In this document: positions 21,085 through 29,195 of the stretch, piece by piece | Position numbering within the stretch: position 1 is the stretch's first letter | Layout of the letters: the number at the start of each line of letters is the position of its first letter | NCBI RefSeq assembly: GCF_019710635.1 | Contig: NZ_JAIFZS010000006.1 | Span: forward strand, 177,309-241,308 | Reading direction: 5' to 3' | Length of the DNA: 64,000 bases | DNA from: Mycolicibacterium xanthum | Lineage (GTDB): Bacteria > Actinomycetota > Actinomycetes > Mycobacteriales > Mycobacteriaceae | Program-made: the position numbers and the translations under genes | The notes under the pieces: generated by a model | Told to the model about the DNA's origin: nothing | The model's input: only the letters and a program-made list of their open reading frames with translations | The model's database searches: none

Positions 21085-21989
21085 GGATCGGCGCGCCGCC
21101 ACAGCGTCGGCAGGTGCAGCGCGACGCCGTCGTGCTCGGCGAGTCGGGTCAGCACGGCCATCGATGCGTCGAGGTCGTCGGCGGCGAACGGCAAGGCGCG
21201 CAACGGCCTGTCCAGCGGGCGGAAGAAATCGTCCCAGTGGGTGAGCACCACCCGCCGCGCACCCACGGCGCGCACCGTCTGTGCCCAGTACTCGGTGATG
21301 TAGGTGCTCGGCTGCAGCCCGAGCTGCCCGACGCCGAGGTAGGCGACATCGGCGCGCAGCCCGGCCAGGGCCCCGGGGACGAACCCGGCGCTGCCGACGA
21401 TCAACAGCCGGCGGTCGGTCGGTCGGTGCCGCAGGTGTATCGACCACGCCTCCCCACAGCGGTAGGCCGAGGCCCGGGCCGGCGGCACCACCGGTGCGGT
21501 GATCGGGCCCGGGAAGCGGTCGGGTGGGCAGTGGCTGCCCTCGATCAGGGTGAGCTCGTAGGCACCTGCGTCGACCGGCGCGCCCGCGGTGACGACGTCG
21601 ATGTGCGCCAGCCCGTGCCCGAGCCCGATCTGCGCCGCCGAGGAGCCGCCGATCAGCCGGGCGCCGGTGAGCCGGGCCACCAGCGCCGAGTCCAGCGCGT
21701 GGTCGTAGTGGGTGTGCACCGGGGCCACCGCCGCCAGGCGCCGCACGCCGAGCCGGGCCAGGCCGTCCTCGACGCGGGCCCGCGACGACGTCAGCGTGCG
21801 CGCAGCGACGGTGAGAAGACCTGGCCGGGAGAAGAATCCGTCGGTCATCACCGCGGACTCTCCGTCGTCGACGAGCAGCGTGGTGACACCGGCCCAGGAC
21901 ACCGACAGCGGGCTGTCCGGCGAGGCGGGCGGCACGTCGAAGCGGGCGGAGTAGGCCGCCAGATCGGGCCGCCCGGCCTTCAGCCGCAT
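21075..21989 (-). CDS. MBL-fold metallohydrolase (Rv3577 homologue)
   Basis: This 304-residue protein has the metal-binding signature VHTHYDHALDS, with further His residues in EGSHCPPD and VVLTHWDDFF. It belongs to the UlaG-like/metallo-beta-lactamase superfamily; the substrate is unknown. It precedes and overlaps the ArsB2-like gene, the same pair as Rv3578-Rv3577. No signal peptide is seen. Confidence 0.85.
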
Positions 21990-22024
21990 GAGTTTCTCCC
22001 TGGGGCGTCGCGGTGGTCGTGGTG

Positions 22025-22789
22025 CTAGCTGAACGGCGAGAGCGTCACGCCGTCGGCGATCAACCGCTCCCGTACCGCGGTCGCGATCTGCACCGCGCCG
22101 GGCGAATCACCATGCACGCAAACCGATTCCACCGTGACGGAGATGGTCGAACCGTCCACCGCGGTCACCCGGCCCGCGGTGACCATCGATGCGACGCGGG
22201 TGGCGATCTCGTCGACGTCCTCGAGCACGGCGTTGCGCTCCCGGCGTGACAGCAGCTTGCCGTCGGACCGGTAGGCGCGATCGGCGAACGCCTCGGGCAC
22301 CGTCCGCAGGCCCAGCCGCTCGGCCTCGGAGAAGAACGCCGAGCCCGCCAGGCCCAGCACCGGCAGATCCGGCCCGGCCGCCCGAACCGCCTCGGCGACG
22401 GCGCGGGCCTGGTCGCGGTGCTCGACGATCGCGTTGTACAGCGCGCCGTGCGGCTTGACGTAGCTGACCCGCGATCCCGCAGCGCGGGCCAGGGCCTCCA
22501 GCGCGCCGATCTGATAGATCACCTCGGCGGTGAGTTCCTCGGGCCCGACGTCGATGAATCGCCGGCCGAAGCCGGCCAGATCTTGGTAGCCGACCTGGGC
22601 GCCGATCCGGACGCCGCGTTCGGCGGCGGCCCGGCAGGTGCGCGCCAGCGTCGCGGCATCGCCCGCGTGGAAGCCGCACGCGATGTTGGCGCTGGAGACC
22701 AGGTCGAGCATCGCCTCGTCGTCGCCGAGCCGCCACACCCCGAAGCTCTCGCCGAGGTCGGCGTTCAGATCCACGGTCGCGGTGGCCAC
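22025..22789 (-). CDS. pxpA: PxpA, 5-oxoprolinase subunit A (LamB/YcsF family)
   Basis: This 254-residue protein begins TVDLNADLGESFG, the family signature, followed by SSANIACGFHAGD and SYVKPHGALYN. PxpA with PxpB and PxpC hydrolyses 5-oxoproline to glutamate with ATP. The pxpB and pxpC genes are not next to it here. The start is a GTG at 22789 directly before the conserved N-terminus; upstream in-frame codons are antisense to the sulfurtransferase gene. The pair is divergent with 30 bp between starts. Confidence 0.9.
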   Translation of the reverse strand: MATATVDLNADLGESFGVWRLGDDEAMLDLVSSANIACGFHAGDAATLARTCRAAAERGVRIGAQVGYQDLAGFGRRFIDVGPEELTAEVIYQIGALEALARAAGSRVSYVKPHGALYNAIVEHRDQARAVAEAVRAAGPDLPVLGLAGSAFFSEAERLGLRTVPEAFADRAYRSDGKLLSRRERNAVLEDVDEIATRVASMVTAGRVTAVDGSTISVTVESVCVHGDSPGAVQIATAVRERLIADGVTLSPFS

Positions 22790-22819
22790 GGGTCCCAGCC
22801 TAGGTGGCACGATCGGGCG

Positions 22820-23665
22820 ATGGCCCGAGAAGACGTCCTGGTTTCGGCAGCGGAGCTGTCCCGGCGGCTGGCCGGGGACACCCCGCCCGTAGTCCTCGAC
22901 GTGCGCTGGCAGCTCACCGAACCCGACGGCCGCGCGGCCTTCGAGGCCGGGCACATCCCGGGGGCGGTGTACGTATCGCTGGAGGACGAGCTCACCGACC
23001 ATTCGGTGCCGGGGCGCGGCCGTCATCCGCTGCCGTCGGGCACTCGGGTACAGGACTGTGCGCGGCGGTGGGGCCTTCGCGAGGGCGGGCAGGTGGTGGT
23101 CTACGACGACTGGAACCGCGCCGGCTCGGCCCGCGCCTGGTGGGTGCTCACGGCGGCGGGAATCCCCGGCGTCCGCATCCTCGACGGGGGTCTGGGCGCG
23201 TGGCGGGCCGCCGGCGGTGCCCTGGAGACGGGGGTGGCGCAACCCGGGGCCGGTGACGTCACGGTCGCGCATGACGATCTCTATGCCGGCGCGTTGCCCA
23301 CATTGACCGCCGAGCAGGTGCACACCGTGCGACTGCTCGACGCGCGGGCCCCCGAACGTTTCGCCGGGCGGGTGGAGCCGGTCGACCCGGTGGCCGGACA
23401 CATCCCGGGTGCGGTCAACCTGCCCAGCACCACGCTGCTCGCCGACGACGGCCGGTTCCTGGCCGGTGCGCAGCTGGCGGCTCTTGCCGGCCCGGCCACC
23501 CGGACCGGGGTGTACTGCGGATCCGGGGTCACCGCGGCCGTGGTGGTGGCCGCCCTGGCCAGCGTCGGAGTGGATGCCGCGTTGTTTCCCGGATCATGGT
23601 CGCAGTGGTGCGCCGACCCCGACCGCGCGGTGGCCACCGGCGGGCAGGACGGCTATCCCGCGTGA
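22820..23665 (+). CDS. Two-domain rhodanese-like sulfurtransferase
   Basis: The 281-residue protein has two rhodanese domains. The second has the active-site loop GVYCGSGVTAA with the catalytic Cys. In the first, the corresponding loop reads VVYDDWNRAGSAR, with Asp in place of Cys, as usual for inactive N-terminal domains. It probably transfers sulfane sulfur from thiosulfate or 3-mercaptopyruvate to an acceptor (SseA/TST type). CGSGVTA is nearer to the mercaptopyruvate type than to CRKGVTA thiosulfate types. It overlaps the convergent zinc permease gene by 13 bp. Confidence 0.88.
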   Translation: MAREDVLVSAAELSRRLAGDTPPVVLDVRWQLTEPDGRAAFEAGHIPGAVYVSLEDELTDHSVPGRGRHPLPSGTRVQDCARRWGLREGGQVVVYDDWNRAGSARAWWVLTAAGIPGVRILDGGLGAWRAAGGALETGVAQPGAGDVTVAHDDLYAGALPTLTAEQVHTVRLLDARAPERFAGRVEPVDPVAGHIPGAVNLPSTTLLADDGRFLAGAQLAALAGPATRTGVYCGSGVTAAVVVAALASVGVDAALFPGSWSQWCADPDRAVATGGQDGYPA

Positions 23666-24510
23666 CGGCGGCTGCCGACCAGCCAGCACACCAGGAAGAT
23701 CGCGAACGAGATCGTCGTGACGAACACCGACACCGGCACCCCGGGGGCCAGCGAAAGCACGATGCCGCCGACCGCGGCGATCTCGGCGAAGACCACCGAC
23801 GCGCCCATCGCCTTGATCGGTGAGCTGAACACCCGGGCCGCCGCGGCCGCCGGCGTGATCAGCAGCGACATCACCAGCAGCGCGCCGACGATCTGCACAC
23901 CCTGTGCCGCGGTCACCCCGACCAGCGCCGCGAACACGATGCCGAGGCCCCGCACGGGCACCCCGCGGCCGGCCGCCACCTCGGGGTCGACGGTGGCGAA
24001 CAGCAGCGGGCGGTAGGTCACCGCCAGTACCGCCATCACCAGCACCGCCACCACCGCGAGCAGCGCGAGCCCCGAGTAGCCGACGCCGACGATCTGGCCG
24101 GTCAGCAGCGCGAAGCTGGTACCGGTGCGGCCGGGGTAGAGGTGGATGAACAACACCGCCAGCCCCAGGCCGAAGGCCAGCACGACGCCGATCGCCGAAT
24201 CCCGGTCACGGGTGCGCTGGCCCAGGATGCCGAACAGCACCGCGGCCAGGGCGGACCCCAGCAGCGCGCCGATGCCGATGTTGAAGCCCGCCAGCAGCGC
24301 GAAGGCCGCGCCGGTGAGCGACAACTCGCTGGATCCGTGCACCGCGAAGGACATCTGGCGCATCACGATCAGCGGCCCGATCACCCCCGAGATCAGCGCG
24401 AGCAGCGCCGAGGCGAGCAGTGCCTGCTGCACGAAGTCACGCCCGAGCAGGTCGGCGGTGACGTCGAAGGCGAAGAAGTTCGACAGCAGCTGCTCCAGCT
24501 TCTCAGTCAT
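23653..24510 (-). CDS. znuB: Zinc ABC transporter permease (ZnuB-like)
   Basis: This 285-residue ABC-3 family permease has about eight or nine membrane segments and the family sequences VIGPLIVMRQMSFAVHGSSELSLTG and GVQIVGALLVMSLLITPAAAA. With ZnuC and ZnuA it imports zinc. Its start overlaps the znuC end by 8 bp. In M. smegmatis an equivalent zinc operon lies near otsB and kstR. Confidence 0.9.
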   Translation of the reverse strand: MTEKLEQLLSNFFAFDVTADLLGRDFVQQALLASALLALISGVIGPLIVMRQMSFAVHGSSELSLTGAAFALLAGFNIGIGALLGSALAAVLFGILGQRTRDRDSAIGVVLAFGLGLAVLFIHLYPGRTGTSFALLTGQIVGVGYSGLALLAVVAVLVMAVLAVTYRPLLFATVDPEVAAGRGVPVRGLGIVFAALVGVTAAQGVQIVGALLVMSLLITPAAAAARVFSSPIKAMGASVVFAEIAAVGGIVLSLAPGVPVSVFVTTISFAIFLVCWLVGSRRHAG

Positions 24511-25357
24511 GGCCGTGCCCGCCCGGATGGTCGGCGTGCTCGTAGTCCGCGCTGTCGTGGTCGTGGTGGTACTGGCTCTGCTCACCGACGACGATGTAGC
24601 GACCGCCTATGCGCAGCACCTCGATCTCCGAGCGGTAGAGCTCGGAGAGGGTCTGCGAGGTCATCACCTCCTCGACGGTGCCGATCCGGAACCGGCCGTC
24701 GACCAGATAGAGCACCCGGTCCACGTACGGCAGAACCGGGTCCACCTCGTGGGTGACGAACAGCACGGCGGTGTCCGCCTCGCGCCGGCGCCGATCGATC
24801 AGCGCGCACACCAGCCGGGCGTTGGCCGGATCGAGGTTCAACAGCGGTTCGTCGCACAGCAGCAACAGCGGATCGGTGGCCAGCGCCTGCGCGACCCGCA
24901 CCCGCTGCAGCTCGCCGCCCGACATCACCCCGACCGGTACGTGAGCCAGCTGGGTGCCGTTGACCTGGGCCAGTGCCCGGCGCACCGCGTCTCGTTTGGC
25001 GCTGCGGGCCTGTCGGCCCCAGCCGGTCATGCCCCAGCGGTGCCCGTCGTAGCCCAGGGCCACCAGATCCGAGCCGCGCAGCGACAATCCGCGATCCATC
25101 GATCGGTGCTGGGGCACGTAGCCGATCTGTTCACTGCCGGTGCCGACCGGCCGGCCGGCCACCTCGACCGTGCCGGCGGTGAGCGGCATCTCGCCGAGCA
25201 GCACCTTCAGCAGCGAGGTCTTGCCGGTGCCGTTGGGCCCCAGCACGGCGATGAACTCGCCGGCGGCCACCTGCAGGTGGAGGTCGTCCCACAGCACGCG
25301 CTCGCCGAACGCGAGGCGCGCATGGGACAGGGAGACGACCGGGGGGCGGCTGGGCAC
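24503..25357 (-). CDS. znuC: Zinc ABC transporter ATP-binding protein (ZnuC-like)
   Basis: This 284-residue ATPase has Walker A GPNGTGKTS (40-48), signature VMSGGELQRVR, Walker B LLLLCDEPL and switch His in FVTHEVDP. After the ATPase core comes an unusual His/Asp-rich tail (about residues 263-284, YHHDHDSADYEHADHPGGHG) that may sense or store zinc. It is the middle gene of the znuA-znuC-znuB operon. Confidence 0.92.
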   Translation of the reverse strand: MPSRPPVVSLSHARLAFGERVLWDDLHLQVAAGEFIAVLGPNGTGKTSLLKVLLGEMPLTAGTVEVAGRPVGTGSEQIGYVPQHRSMDRGLSLRGSDLVALGYDGHRWGMTGWGRQARSAKRDAVRRALAQVNGTQLAHVPVGVMSGGELQRVRVAQALATDPLLLLCDEPLLNLDPANARLVCALIDRRRREADTAVLFVTHEVDPVLPYVDRVLYLVDGRFRIGTVEEVMTSQTLSELYRSEIEVLRIGGRYIVVGEQSQYHHDHDSADYEHADHPGGHGHD

Positions 25358-25366
25358 AGCGATTGA

Positions 25367-26275
25367 TTATCGGCTCGGTGACGGGGCGCGATCCAATTGG
25401 GCCTGGAACTCGCCGACCGTCGACCGCTGCCACTCGACGAAGTCCATGCCGTCGGGCAGGGTCTCGGTCACCGAGATGACCGGCAGCGACGCTTGCTGCG
25501 CGGCATCCGCGATGCGCTGGGTCACCGGGCTTTCGGTCTGGGTGTTGACCACCACGGCGGACACCTCGCGGGCATCGATGAGGTCCAGCATCGCGGCGAC
25601 GTCGGCGGGCGAGGGATCGTCGCCCTCTTCCACCGCATTGGCGAACGACGGCGGTGTCTTGTCCGCGATGCCCGCATTGACGAGCGCGTAGTGGGCAACC
25701 GGTTCGGTCGACACCACCGAGGCGCCGGGGTGGGACTGCCCGACCGCGCGCTGCGCGGTGGCGATGGTGTCGAGCTCCTCGCCGAAGCGCTCGGCGTTGG
25801 CGGTGTAGTCACCGGCGTGCGCAGGATCGGATGTGCCGAGTTTCTCGGCGATGCTCCCGGCGACCGCCTTGACGGTGGCGAGGTCGTAGAAGACGTGTTC
25901 GTTGGCCGGCTGCTGGGGTGTGGCCAGCAGTGAGAAGGCGTCGACGGTCGGGACGTCGGGCGCGTTGGCCAGCACGTTCTCGATCCAGTGGTCGTAGCCG
26001 CCGCCGTTGAAGACCACCAACGACGCGTCGGAGATCTGTGCGGCCTCGGCGGGGCTGGCCTCGAACGAGTGGGGATCGGCGACGGTGCCGGTGATGATCG
26101 ACGACACGTTCGCGTGGTCGCCGGCGACGGCGCTGGCCACACTGCCCCAGACGTCGGTGGAGGCGACGACATCGGTCGTGCCGCGGTCGTCGTCGGCGTC
26201 CTGCCGGTCCTGCGAGCAGCCGGACAGCGTGAGCGTCAGCAGGGTCGCCGCGCCCGCGGCGATCAGAACACGCAT
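25367..26275 (-). CDS. znuA: Zinc ABC transporter substrate-binding lipoprotein (ZnuA-like)
   Basis: This 302-residue lipoprotein has signal peptide LLTLTLSGC (lipid-bearing Cys20) and a cluster A-I solute-binding fold with metal-ligand motifs ADPHSFEASP, NEHVFYDL and EPVAHYALVN. A His-rich loop typical of many ZnuA proteins is absent; the His-rich stretch is on ZnuC instead. The ATG at 26275 has GGGAG at the right distance; an ATG two codons upstream has none. A Zur-like palindrome lies 27 bp upstream of the start. Confidence 0.92.
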   Translation of the reverse strand: MRVLIAAGAATLLTLTLSGCSQDRQDADDDRGTTDVVASTDVWGSVASAVAGDHANVSSIITGTVADPHSFEASPAEAAQISDASLVVFNGGGYDHWIENVLANAPDVPTVDAFSLLATPQQPANEHVFYDLATVKAVAGSIAEKLGTSDPAHAGDYTANAERFGEELDTIATAQRAVGQSHPGASVVSTEPVAHYALVNAGIADKTPPSFANAVEEGDDPSPADVAAMLDLIDAREVSAVVVNTQTESPVTQRIADAAQQASLPVISVTETLPDGMDFVEWQRSTVGEFQAQLDRAPSPSR

Positions 26276-26301
26276 GGACATCTCCCGAGTACTACCGACA
26301 C

Positions 26302-26322
26302 TAATGAAAATCGTTTCCAATA
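26302..26322. promoter_or_regulatory. Probable Zur box upstream of znuA
   Basis: TAATGAAAATCGTTTCCAAT forms an imperfect palindrome around AATCGTT. It resembles actinobacterial Zur operators of the TGAAAATCATTTTCA type and lies just before the zinc-transport operon. A LacI gene diverges on the other side and may share the region. Zur control of this operon is known in M. smegmatis; the site here is my reading. Confidence 0.75.
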
Positions 26323-26416
26323 ACTGTAGCGCATGTCCGGCGCAGCGATCACCCGGCGGCCGCACCCGCGTTGCGCACCCGTCGGTCGGCTGGCCCATCC
26401 ACTAACCTCAACGAGC

Positions 26417-27517
26417 ATGTCCAGGAGTCCGGCGCCGAGGCGGCGGGCGACCCTGGCCTCACTGGCCGCCGAGCTGAAGGTGTCCCGGACCACCGTCTCC
26501 AACGCCTACAACCGGCCCGACCAACTGTCCGCCGAGTTGCGCGAACGGGTGCTGTCCACCGCCAAGCGGCTCGGCTATCCCGGACCCGACCCGGTGGCCC
26601 GCTCGCTGCGCACCCGCAAGGCCGGTGCGGTCGGCCTGGTGATCACCGAGCCGCTGAACTATTCGTTCCGGGATCCCGCCGCATTGGATTTCGTTGCGGG
26701 CCTTGCCGAATCGTGCGAGGCCGTGGGGCAGGGACTGCTGCTGGTGGCGGTCGGCCCGAACCGCACCGTCAGCGACGGGTCGGCCGCGGTACTGGCCGCC
26801 GGTGTCGACGGGTTCGTGGTGTATTCGGCTTCCGACGACGACCCGTATCTGCCCGCGGTGCTGCAGCGTCATCTGCCGGTGGTGGTGGTCGACCAGCCCC
26901 GCAACATTCCGGGCGCGTCCTGTGTGTGCATCGACGACCGGGCCGCCATGCGGGCCGTGACCGAGCATGTGCTCGAGCTCGGCCACCGGGAGATCGGGCT
27001 GCTGACGATGCGGCTGGGCCGGGACTGGCCGCAGGCCGGACCCGCGCCGGCGTTGGCCGAACCGCAGCGCGTGCTGACGCCCGATTTCCATGTCCAGAGC
27101 GAACGCATCCTGGGCGTGTCCGAGGCGATGTCGGCGGCCGGCCTCGATCCCGGGTCGTTGATCGTCGTCGAGAGCTACGAGCACCTGCCCACCTCCGGTG
27201 GGGCCGGTGCCGACGTCGCCCTGGCGGCCAACCCGCGCATCACCGCGTTGATGTGCACCGCCGACGTGCTCGCGCTCTCCGCGATGGACCACCTGCGGTC
27301 GCGCGGCGTGTACGTCCCCGGGCAACTGACGATCACCGGTTTCGACGGGATACCCGAGGCGCTGCAGCGCGGGCTCACCACCGTCGTGCAGCCCAGCGCC
27401 GAGAAGGGCAGGCGCGCCGGCGAACTGTTGCACAGTCCGCCCCGCTCGGGGCTTCCCGTCGTCGACGTGCTCGACGTCGAGGTGGTGCGTGGCCGGACGT
27501 CCGGCCCACCGGCCTAG
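26417..27517 (+). CDS. LacI-family transcriptional regulator (Rv3575c homologue)
   Basis: The 366-residue protein has an N-terminal helix-turn-helix (TLASLAAELKVSRTTVSNAY, about residues 11-30, then a RPDQLSAELRERVL segment) and a periplasmic-binding-protein-like sensor domain ending with the usual LTITGFDGIPEAL and TTVVQPSAEKGRRAGELL. The effector is unknown. A TAACCT hexamer eight bases before the ATG suggests a very short leader. It is convergent with otsB; both stops lie in copies of a small palindrome. Confidence 0.88.
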   Translation: MSRSPAPRRRATLASLAAELKVSRTTVSNAYNRPDQLSAELRERVLSTAKRLGYPGPDPVARSLRTRKAGAVGLVITEPLNYSFRDPAALDFVAGLAESCEAVGQGLLLVAVGPNRTVSDGSAAVLAAGVDGFVVYSASDDDPYLPAVLQRHLPVVVVDQPRNIPGASCVCIDDRAAMRAVTEHVLELGHREIGLLTMRLGRDWPQAGPAPALAEPQRVLTPDFHVQSERILGVSEAMSAAGLDPGSLIVVESYEHLPTSGGAGADVALAANPRITALMCTADVLALSAMDHLRSRGVYVPGQLTITGFDGIPEALQRGLTTVVQPSAEKGRRAGELLHSPPRSGLPVVDVLDVEVVRGRTSGPPA

Positions 27518-27549
27518 CCGGACGCCGGGTCGACCGGCCTAGCCGGACG
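27508..27549. repeat. Two direct copies of a palindromic 17-mer containing both convergent stop codons
   Basis: ACCGGCCTAGCCGGACG occurs at 27508-27524 and 27533-27549. Its core CCGGC-CTA-GCCGG is an inverted repeat whose CTAG centre gives TAG on both strands. The first copy supplies the LacI stop, the second the otsB stop. Either copy can form a short hairpin, so they may also act as weak bidirectional terminators. Confidence 0.8.
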
Positions 27550-28297
27550 TGCCCCGCCGACGCCCGAGCAGGTACTGCAGTGCCGTCACCACGTCGTCGG
27601 GGGTGTCCACCCGGTAGGTCGCCGCGGTGTCGCCGGGCCCGACCTTGACCCCGACGTCGGCGCCGCGCAGCCGGCGGAACGCCTTTTCGTCGGTGACGTC
27701 GTCGCCGAAGTACACCACCGCCGACGCTTCGTCGCGGTCGCGCAGGATGTCGATCGCCTCACCCTTGTCGACGGAGATGACCGCGAACTCGAGGACCGCC
27801 TTGCCGGTGGTGACGTGGGCGTCCCAGCCCGCGGCGGCCGCCCAGGCGGCGGTCAGTGCCGCCTCGCCATCGGCGGCCGAGGCGTTGCGGACGTGCAGTG
27901 CGACGCTGGCCGGCTTGGTCTCGACCGTCACCCCCGGTCGCGCCGCGGCGATCTCGGACAGGGTGTCGATGATGTTCTGCAACAGCGCCACGTCGATGTC
28001 GTGCGCGAACCCCGAGTCGAACTCAGCACCGTGGCTGCCGACCAGCTGCACGGTCGACGGCATCGACGTCAGTGTCCGCAGGTCGCGCAGGGCCCGCCCG
28101 GAGATCAACGCCACCGACGTCGCCGCGACCTCGGCGAGCTCGACCAACGCGCGGCCCGCGCCCGGCAGCGGGCGCGCATCGGACGGGTTGTTCACGATCG
28201 GCGACAGGGTGCCGTCGAAGTCGGAGGTGACCAGCAGGCGCGGCACCACCGCGGCGGCGTCGAGGGCGGTGGAGAGCTCGGTAGGCAGATCGCTCAC
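27539..28297 (-). CDS. otsB: Trehalose-6-phosphate phosphatase
   Basis: This 252-residue HAD-family phosphatase has motif I SDFDGTLSP (Asp26, Asp28), motif II ALISGRALRDL, motif III Lys in SVDKGEAIDIL, and motif IV YFGDDVTDEKAF. It dephosphorylates trehalose-6-phosphate to trehalose. It lacks the N-terminal extension of M. tuberculosis OtsB2. The GTG start at 28297 is three bases after the kstR stop, so it is co-transcribed with the cholesterol regulator. Confidence 0.9.
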   Translation of the reverse strand: MSDLPTELSTALDAAAVVPRLLVTSDFDGTLSPIVNNPSDARPLPGAGRALVELAEVAATSVALISGRALRDLRTLTSMPSTVQLVGSHGAEFDSGFAHDIDVALLQNIIDTLSEIAAARPGVTVETKPASVALHVRNASAADGEAALTAAWAAAAGWDAHVTTGKAVLEFAVISVDKGEAIDILRDRDEASAVVYFGDDVTDEKAFRRLRGADVGVKVGPGDTAATYRVDTPDDVVTALQYLLGRRRGTSG

Positions 28298-28300
28298 CCG

Positions 28301-28999
28301 TCAGATCTTAGGCTGCTCGCCGTCCCCGATCAGCAGCCGCACCGCCAGATCCAGTCGCTTGCTGACATCGGTCGCCGATGCCCGCCGGGTCAGCCAGGCC
28401 AGCAGGTTGGACAGCCACACATCGGAGATCACCCGCGCGATGTGGTACTGGTCCTCGGTGGGCTCGCCGTCGCTCATCGCCCTGGCGAACATCGAGTCCA
28501 TCAGCTTGCCGACATGGTCGACCTCGCCGGCGGCCGAAGCGTCGGCGAAGACGAACGCCCTGGTCATCGCCTCGGTCAGCAGCGGGTTGCGCTGCATCGC
28601 CCGGTTCAGCTTGCCGACCATGATGTTGAGCCGCTGATACGGCGTCGCGCCCGCGGCCAGCGCCGCGCGGTCGGTCTTGGCGTCGATGCGCTCGAACTCC
28701 CGGCCCAGCGCCGAGACCAGCAGATGCACCTTCGACGGGAAGTACCGGTACAGCGTGCCCACCGCGACGTCGGCGCGTTCGGCCACCGCCCGCATCTGGA
28801 CGGCCTCGTAGCCGCCCTTGGAGGCGATCGCCAGCGTGGCGTCCAGGATGCGTTTGCGCCGCTCCCGCTGAGCCTCCGAACCCAGTTCGGACTCGGCGAG
28901 GGCGGCGACGTTCACCACCTGCCGGGGCCGGGACTCGGCGCCCGCGCCGCGCGCCGGTGTCTTCGGCAGCTCTGCTGACAACTCAGACGTCCCAGACAT
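28301..28999 (-). CDS. kstR: KstR, TetR-family repressor of upper cholesterol catabolism
   Basis: The 232-residue repressor controls the cholesterol uptake, side-chain and ring A/B genes and responds to 3-oxo-cholestenoyl-type CoA thioesters. Its helix-turn-helix (YEAVQMRAVAERADVAVGTL then YRYFPSKVHLLVSAL) and the whole ligand domain are nearly identical to M. tuberculosis KstR, ending DVSKRLDLAVRLLIGD. The N-terminal 45 residues are variable. The ATG at 28999 is used; in-frame codons further upstream would read into the operator region. It is divergent from fadE34 with a perfect KstR palindrome between them, implying autoregulation. Confidence 0.96.
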   Translation of the reverse strand: MSGTSELSAELPKTPARGAGAESRPRQVVNVAALAESELGSEAQRERRKRILDATLAIASKGGYEAVQMRAVAERADVAVGTLYRYFPSKVHLLVSALGREFERIDAKTDRAALAAGATPYQRLNIMVGKLNRAMQRNPLLTEAMTRAFVFADASAAGEVDHVGKLMDSMFARAMSDGEPTEDQYHIARVISDVWLSNLLAWLTRRASATDVSKRLDLAVRLLIGDGEQPKI

Positions 29000-29140
29000 G
29001 CGGCGCGCGGCTCCTTCGTGATGCGGTTCGGTGGAAAACGATACGCATGCCGGTCCCCGATTTCTCACCTCGGTGCCGGGTGGACGCGGAGGTGTCCTGC
29101 TGTTATGCCGGTCGACTTGACGGTCGAACGCTGGCACTAT

Positions 29141-29154
29141 TAGAACACGTTCTA
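29141..29154. promoter_or_regulatory. KstR operator between kstR and fadE34
   Basis: TAGAACACGTTCTA is a perfect 14-bp palindrome that fits the KstR motif TnnAACnnGTTnnA. It lies between the divergent kstR and fadE34 genes, so one site can control both. Confidence 0.93.
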
Positions 29155-29195
29155 GTGGGAAGCACGGCCTTCTCGCCCAATCGCTAGGAGTCACG

